Translations under genes and position numbers: made by a program | Origin: an uncultured Oscillospiraceae bacterium | GTDB lineage: Bacteria; Bacillota; Clostridia; Oscillospirales; Ruminococcaceae | NCBI GenBank assembly: GCA_910578965.1 | Contig: CAJTSP010000095.1 | Location: forward strand, 1 to 7,481 | DNA: 7,481 nt | Direction: 5' to 3' | In this document: one piece after another, positions 5,402 to 7,481 of the stretch | Layout of the letters: each line of letters starts with the position of its first letter | Numbering within the stretch: the stretch's first letter is position 1 | The notes under the pieces: generated by a model | Databases searched by the model: none | The model's input: only the letters and a program-made list of their open reading frames with translations | Told to the model about the DNA's origin: nothing

Positions 5402-6800
5402 CCTTGACGGCCGCCCGCTTTTCGGCCAGAGCGGCGCGCACCTCGGGCAGCTTTTTTTCGTACCGGCGGTACATCAGCATCAGGCAGAACACAATGGAAA
5501 ACACCGTGAGCGGCACAAAGATCGCTGTGTTAAACAGCCCGCTCTTAACGGCGGCAGACTGGACTGCCAGGGTCTCGTCGTAGCCCACGGCGTCCAGCAT
5601 AAAGCCCAGCAGGGCCGCACCCACGCCGCTGCCCAGCTTGTTGCCAAAGCTGTTGGCCGACATCACCAGCGCGTCGTTGCGCTTGCCAAACAGCCACTCG
5701 CCGTAGTCGATGCTGTCCATCAACGAGGGGATTAGCAGCGAGGAAAAAAGCCCCACGCCAAAGCCGGAGACCAGCAGACAGCCCAGATACAATGGGAAGA
5801 TGCTGTCCCGGGTAACCAGCCGCACCAGCAAACAGCACACCGCAATGGTCATGCCCATGGCACAGCTACGGGCCTTGCCCAGCTTTTTGGCAAACACCTG
5901 CAAAAGAACGATGGCAAAAAAGCTCGATACCATGCTGCACATGGTGGCAAGGCCGGTGAGGGCGGGCTTTTCGAGGTAGAATTTTACATAGTACACCACA
6001 ATGCCCTGGGTAATGGCAGCCGAGGTGTAGTAGAGCATGGTGCCCAGCGCCAGCCAGCGCCAGAGCGGGTTTTTGAGGATGTACACAAAGCTCTGCAGCA
6101 TCTCCCCGGCGCCGCCCCCCTTGCCCGCCTCGGTACGGGGCGTCTTGGGCTCGGGACGGTCGTGGCCTTTGGTGAGGCGGAATACCGTAAGGTAGCAGAT
6201 TGCCTGCAAGGCGCCATAAACCCCCACGATTACGGCAAAGCCCAGCTTTTCGTTGCCGCCGCCCACACCCTCGATGAGCTTGAGGGTCAGGCTCGAGATG
6301 GCGATGGCCGCGAACATCGAGATAAACGCCCGGCTTTGGTTGAGGGCCACACGGTCCATCGGCCTATCGCTGATGCGGGACATCAGCGAGGTGTAGGAAA
6401 TGCCGGTGGCGGTGTAGAGCATGCCCTGGCCGATATAGGTCACATAAGCCCATGCCAGCTTGCCGGTGTTGCTCAGGTTCGGGGCAAAGAAGGTCAGGAA
6501 CAAAAACAGCCCGGCCGGCACGGCGCAGTACAGCAGGTACGGGCGGCATTTGCCGTGCCGGCTGTGGGTATTGTCGATAATCATCCCCATCATGGGGTCG
6601 TTGATGGCATCCCAGATGCGGGCCACCAGCATTAGGATGCCGGCCGCCTTGCCCGAGATGCCCAGTACGTTGGTATAAAAGTACAAAAGGTACAGGTTGA
6701 GGGTGAGCACGCTCAACTGCTGGCCAAACTCGCCCACGCCGTAAAACATCCGCAACGGGCGGGGTAAAGAGCTTGCCTGGGGCTTGGTTTTTTCTTCCAT
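5391..6800 (-). CDS. GPH-family (MelB-like) sodium:solute symporter
   Basis: A 469-residue, roughly 12-helix inner-membrane carrier of the glycoside-pentoside-hexuronide family within the major facilitator superfamily. The family signature is clear at residues 61-87: RIWDAIND, PMMG, IIDNTHSRHGKCRP. Arg61, Asp64 and Asp68 align with the residues around the cation site of E. coli MelB (Arg52, Asp55, Asp59, from memory), so sodium or proton coupling is likely. The sugar-contacting acids do not appear kept: Gln28 sits where MelB has Asp19, and a TGISYTSL stretch replaces the MelB DIPFWSL region. Substrate is therefore open. A cytoplasmic charged loop (HDRPEPKTPRTEAGKGG) joins the two halves. ATG at 6800 is chosen because AAGGAG lies ten bases upstream; an upstream in-frame GTG at 6821 overlaps that ribosome site. 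It follows the ATC-hydrolase-family gene by 40 bases, so the two are probably cotranscribed. Confidence 0.88.
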   Translation of the reverse strand: MEEKTKPQASSLPRPLRMFYGVGEFGQQLSVLTLNLYLLYFYTNVLGISGKAAGILMLVARIWDAINDPMMGMIIDNTHSRHGKCRPYLLYCAVPAGLFLFLTFFAPNLSNTGKLAWAYVTYIGQGMLYTATGISYTSLMSRISDRPMDRVALNQSRAFISMFAAIAISSLTLKLIEGVGGGNEKLGFAVIVGVYGALQAICYLTVFRLTKGHDRPEPKTPRTEAGKGGGAGEMLQSFVYILKNPLWRWLALGTMLYYTSAAITQGIVVYYVKFYLEKPALTGLATMCSMVSSFFAIVLLQVFAKKLGKARSCAMGMTIAVCCLLVRLVTRDSIFPLYLGCLLVSGFGVGLFSSLLIPSLMDSIDYGEWLFGKRNDALVMSANSFGNKLGSGVGAALLGFMLDAVGYDETLAVQSAAVKSGLFNTAIFVPLTVFSIVFCLMLMYRRYEKKLPEVRAALAEKRAAVKAGE

Positions 6801-6840
6801 CTGCGATTCTCTCCTTTTCACTCAAGGCCTGCCGCCGCGT

Positions 6841-7353
6841 TTATTCTTCGGGCGTTCCCTTACGGCGGTAGATCACCCGGCAGGCGCAGTCGCCGTTGGC
6901 CAGGCGCAGGGGGTTATCCAGGGTATAGCCCATGGCGTCCGCCATGGCAAAGTCGCCGGCCATGGCAAGGTCGCAAAGCTTGGCGCACATCTCGTCCGAA
7001 AGCCCCAGGTCCTGCCAGCCCTTCAGGTGCGGGCAAAAGTGCATGTCCATGGCAAAGCAGTCCTCGGTGCACTGGGTCACCTCCATGCCAAAGGCCTCCC
7101 GGCCCAGCTCGGGGGTCATCTGGGCGCCCCACTGGCGCAGGTCGTACGGGTCGGTCATCTTAGCGCGGAAGCGGGCAGCGTTTTCCCGGGCCAGCTCCTG
7201 CGAGCTCGCCTTGTAAACCTCCTCGTAGGGGATGCCCTTTTCCTCAAACTTCACGGCGTTCAGCCCGGCCTTTTTGGCCGCCGCCGCCAGGGCGCTGCGG
7301 TACAGCATCGCCTCCCGGCTCTGGGTAGGGCATTCGTTTTTGATGTTGGACAT
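6841..7353 (-). CDS. L-2-amino-thiazoline-4-carboxylic acid hydrolase family protein
   Basis: A 170-residue cytosolic protein resembling the ATC-hydrolase family, named for ring opening of L-2-amino-thiazoline-4-carboxylate to N-carbamoyl-L-cysteine. Most members, especially in Clostridia, have not been tested, so the reaction is a family-level suggestion. The C-terminal half is rich in Cys and His: Cys95, Cys99, His105, Cys107, His109, Cys123, Cys127, and Cys156/Cys158 in ANGDCACRV, the last matching the typical family ending. These could bind a metal or form a thiol site. The N-terminal third is Ala/Lys-rich and helical. The ATG at 7353 is chosen because GGAAGG and AAAGGCGG lie just upstream; an apparent longer frame back to 7476 would run through the promoter and palindrome. 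It is the first gene of a leftward pair with the symporter. Confidence 0.72.
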   Translation of the reverse strand: MSNIKNECPTQSREAMLYRSALAAAAKKAGLNAVKFEEKGIPYEEVYKASSQELARENAARFRAKMTDPYDLRQWGAQMTPELGREAFGMEVTQCTEDCFAMDMHFCPHLKGWQDLGLSDEMCAKLCDLAMAGDFAMADAMGYTLDNPLRLANGDCACRVIYRRKGTPEE

Positions 7354-7442
7354 GATCCTTCCGCCTTTCTCAAATTTTTGGCCGCGGCCCCCTTTTTGGA
7401 AACCGCGCGGGGCCCGGGGTACAAACCCCCGAATTTGAGTGT

Positions 7443-7471
7443 ATTCTACCATGGGTTGCAAAAATTTGCAA
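7443..7471 (-). promoter_or_regulatory. Promoter of the ATC-hydrolase-family/symporter operon
   Basis: On the minus strand TTGCAA (7471-7466) and TAGAAT (7448-7443) are separated by exactly 17 bases, and TG plus one base before TAGAAT makes an extended -10. TAGAAT is one mismatch from consensus; TTGCAA matches the first three and the last base of TTGACA. Transcription would start near 7436, giving a leader of about 83 bases before the ATG at 7353. Confidence 0.65.
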
Positions 7472-7476
7472 CCCAT
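7451..7476. promoter_or_regulatory. Perfect 26-bp palindrome, likely operator
   Basis: ATGGGTTGCAAA (7451-7462) and TTTGCAACCCAT (7465-7476) are exact inverted repeats around AA. The site covers the -35 and most of the spacer of the leftward promoter, the expected place for a repressor. The inner TGCAAA/TTTGCA half-sites are of the size bound by dimeric helix-turn-helix proteins. Neither half-site is repeated near the GntR-type regulator in this window, so the binding protein is not identified. Confidence 0.7.
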
Positions 7477-7481
7477 ATTTC

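Noticed and set aside
6801..6821. GTG start giving a 7-residue longer symporter
   Set aside because: This GTG overlaps the AAGGAG that serves the ATG at 6800.
7354..7476. 41-residue N-terminal extension of the ATC-hydrolase-family protein
   Set aside because: It would begin inside the palindrome and run through the promoter. The ATG at 7353 has its own ribosome site and matches the family length better.
1..7481. tRNA, rRNA, CRISPR, insertion sequence or attachment site
   Set aside because: No cloverleaf, ribosomal motif, spaced direct repeats, transposase or integrase was found on either strand by reading.

Overview
This 7.5-kb window is GC-rich, with strong purine-rich ribosome sites, extended -10 promoters, and Firmicutes-type genes: a YcxB-like protein, GntR regulation, a UPF0597/CyuA enzyme and a GPH symporter. 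It reads like a chromosomal stretch from a GC-rich gut Clostridia, perhaps Oscillospirales (Ruminococcaceae-like). That placement is inferred from gene style and composition, not from a marker gene. No transposase, integrase, phage gene, CRISPR array, tRNA or rRNA was seen.

Layout, left to right. Bases 1-364 hold no complete gene. They contain a possible leftward gene start at the edge (1-29), a strong leftward terminator (120-151) and a rightward promoter (294-302). A YcxB-like membrane protein follows (365-949, +). Facing it is a D-2-hydroxyacid dehydrogenase (1031-2002, -). Bases 2003-2346 are gene-free: they hold a leftward promoter lying on a perfect 22-bp-arm inverted repeat, a hairpin-rich leader, and a weak terminator candidate. 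Next is a CyuA/YhaM-type L-cysteine desulfidase (2347-3621, -), divergent from an unusual tandem GntR-type regulator (3736-5139, +). That regulator ends in a clear intrinsic terminator (5240-5281). A leftward pair closes the window: a small Cys/His-rich protein of the L-2-amino-thiazoline-4-carboxylate (ATC) hydrolase family (6841-7353), then a GPH sodium:solute symporter (5391-6800). The pair is driven by a promoter whose -35 and spacer lie inside a perfect 26-bp palindrome.

How the parts may fit (inference): the ATC-hydrolase family is named for ring opening of a thiazoline to N-carbamoyl-cysteine. CyuA turns cysteine into pyruvate, ammonia and sulfide. The dehydrogenase could interconvert a 2-oxo acid such as pyruvate with its D-hydroxy acid, and the symporter could import the starting compound. 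The GntR-type protein sits between the two leftward units and is a natural candidate regulator. No N-carbamoyl-cysteine amidohydrolase is in the window, so this is a catabolic hypothesis and not a demonstrated pathway.
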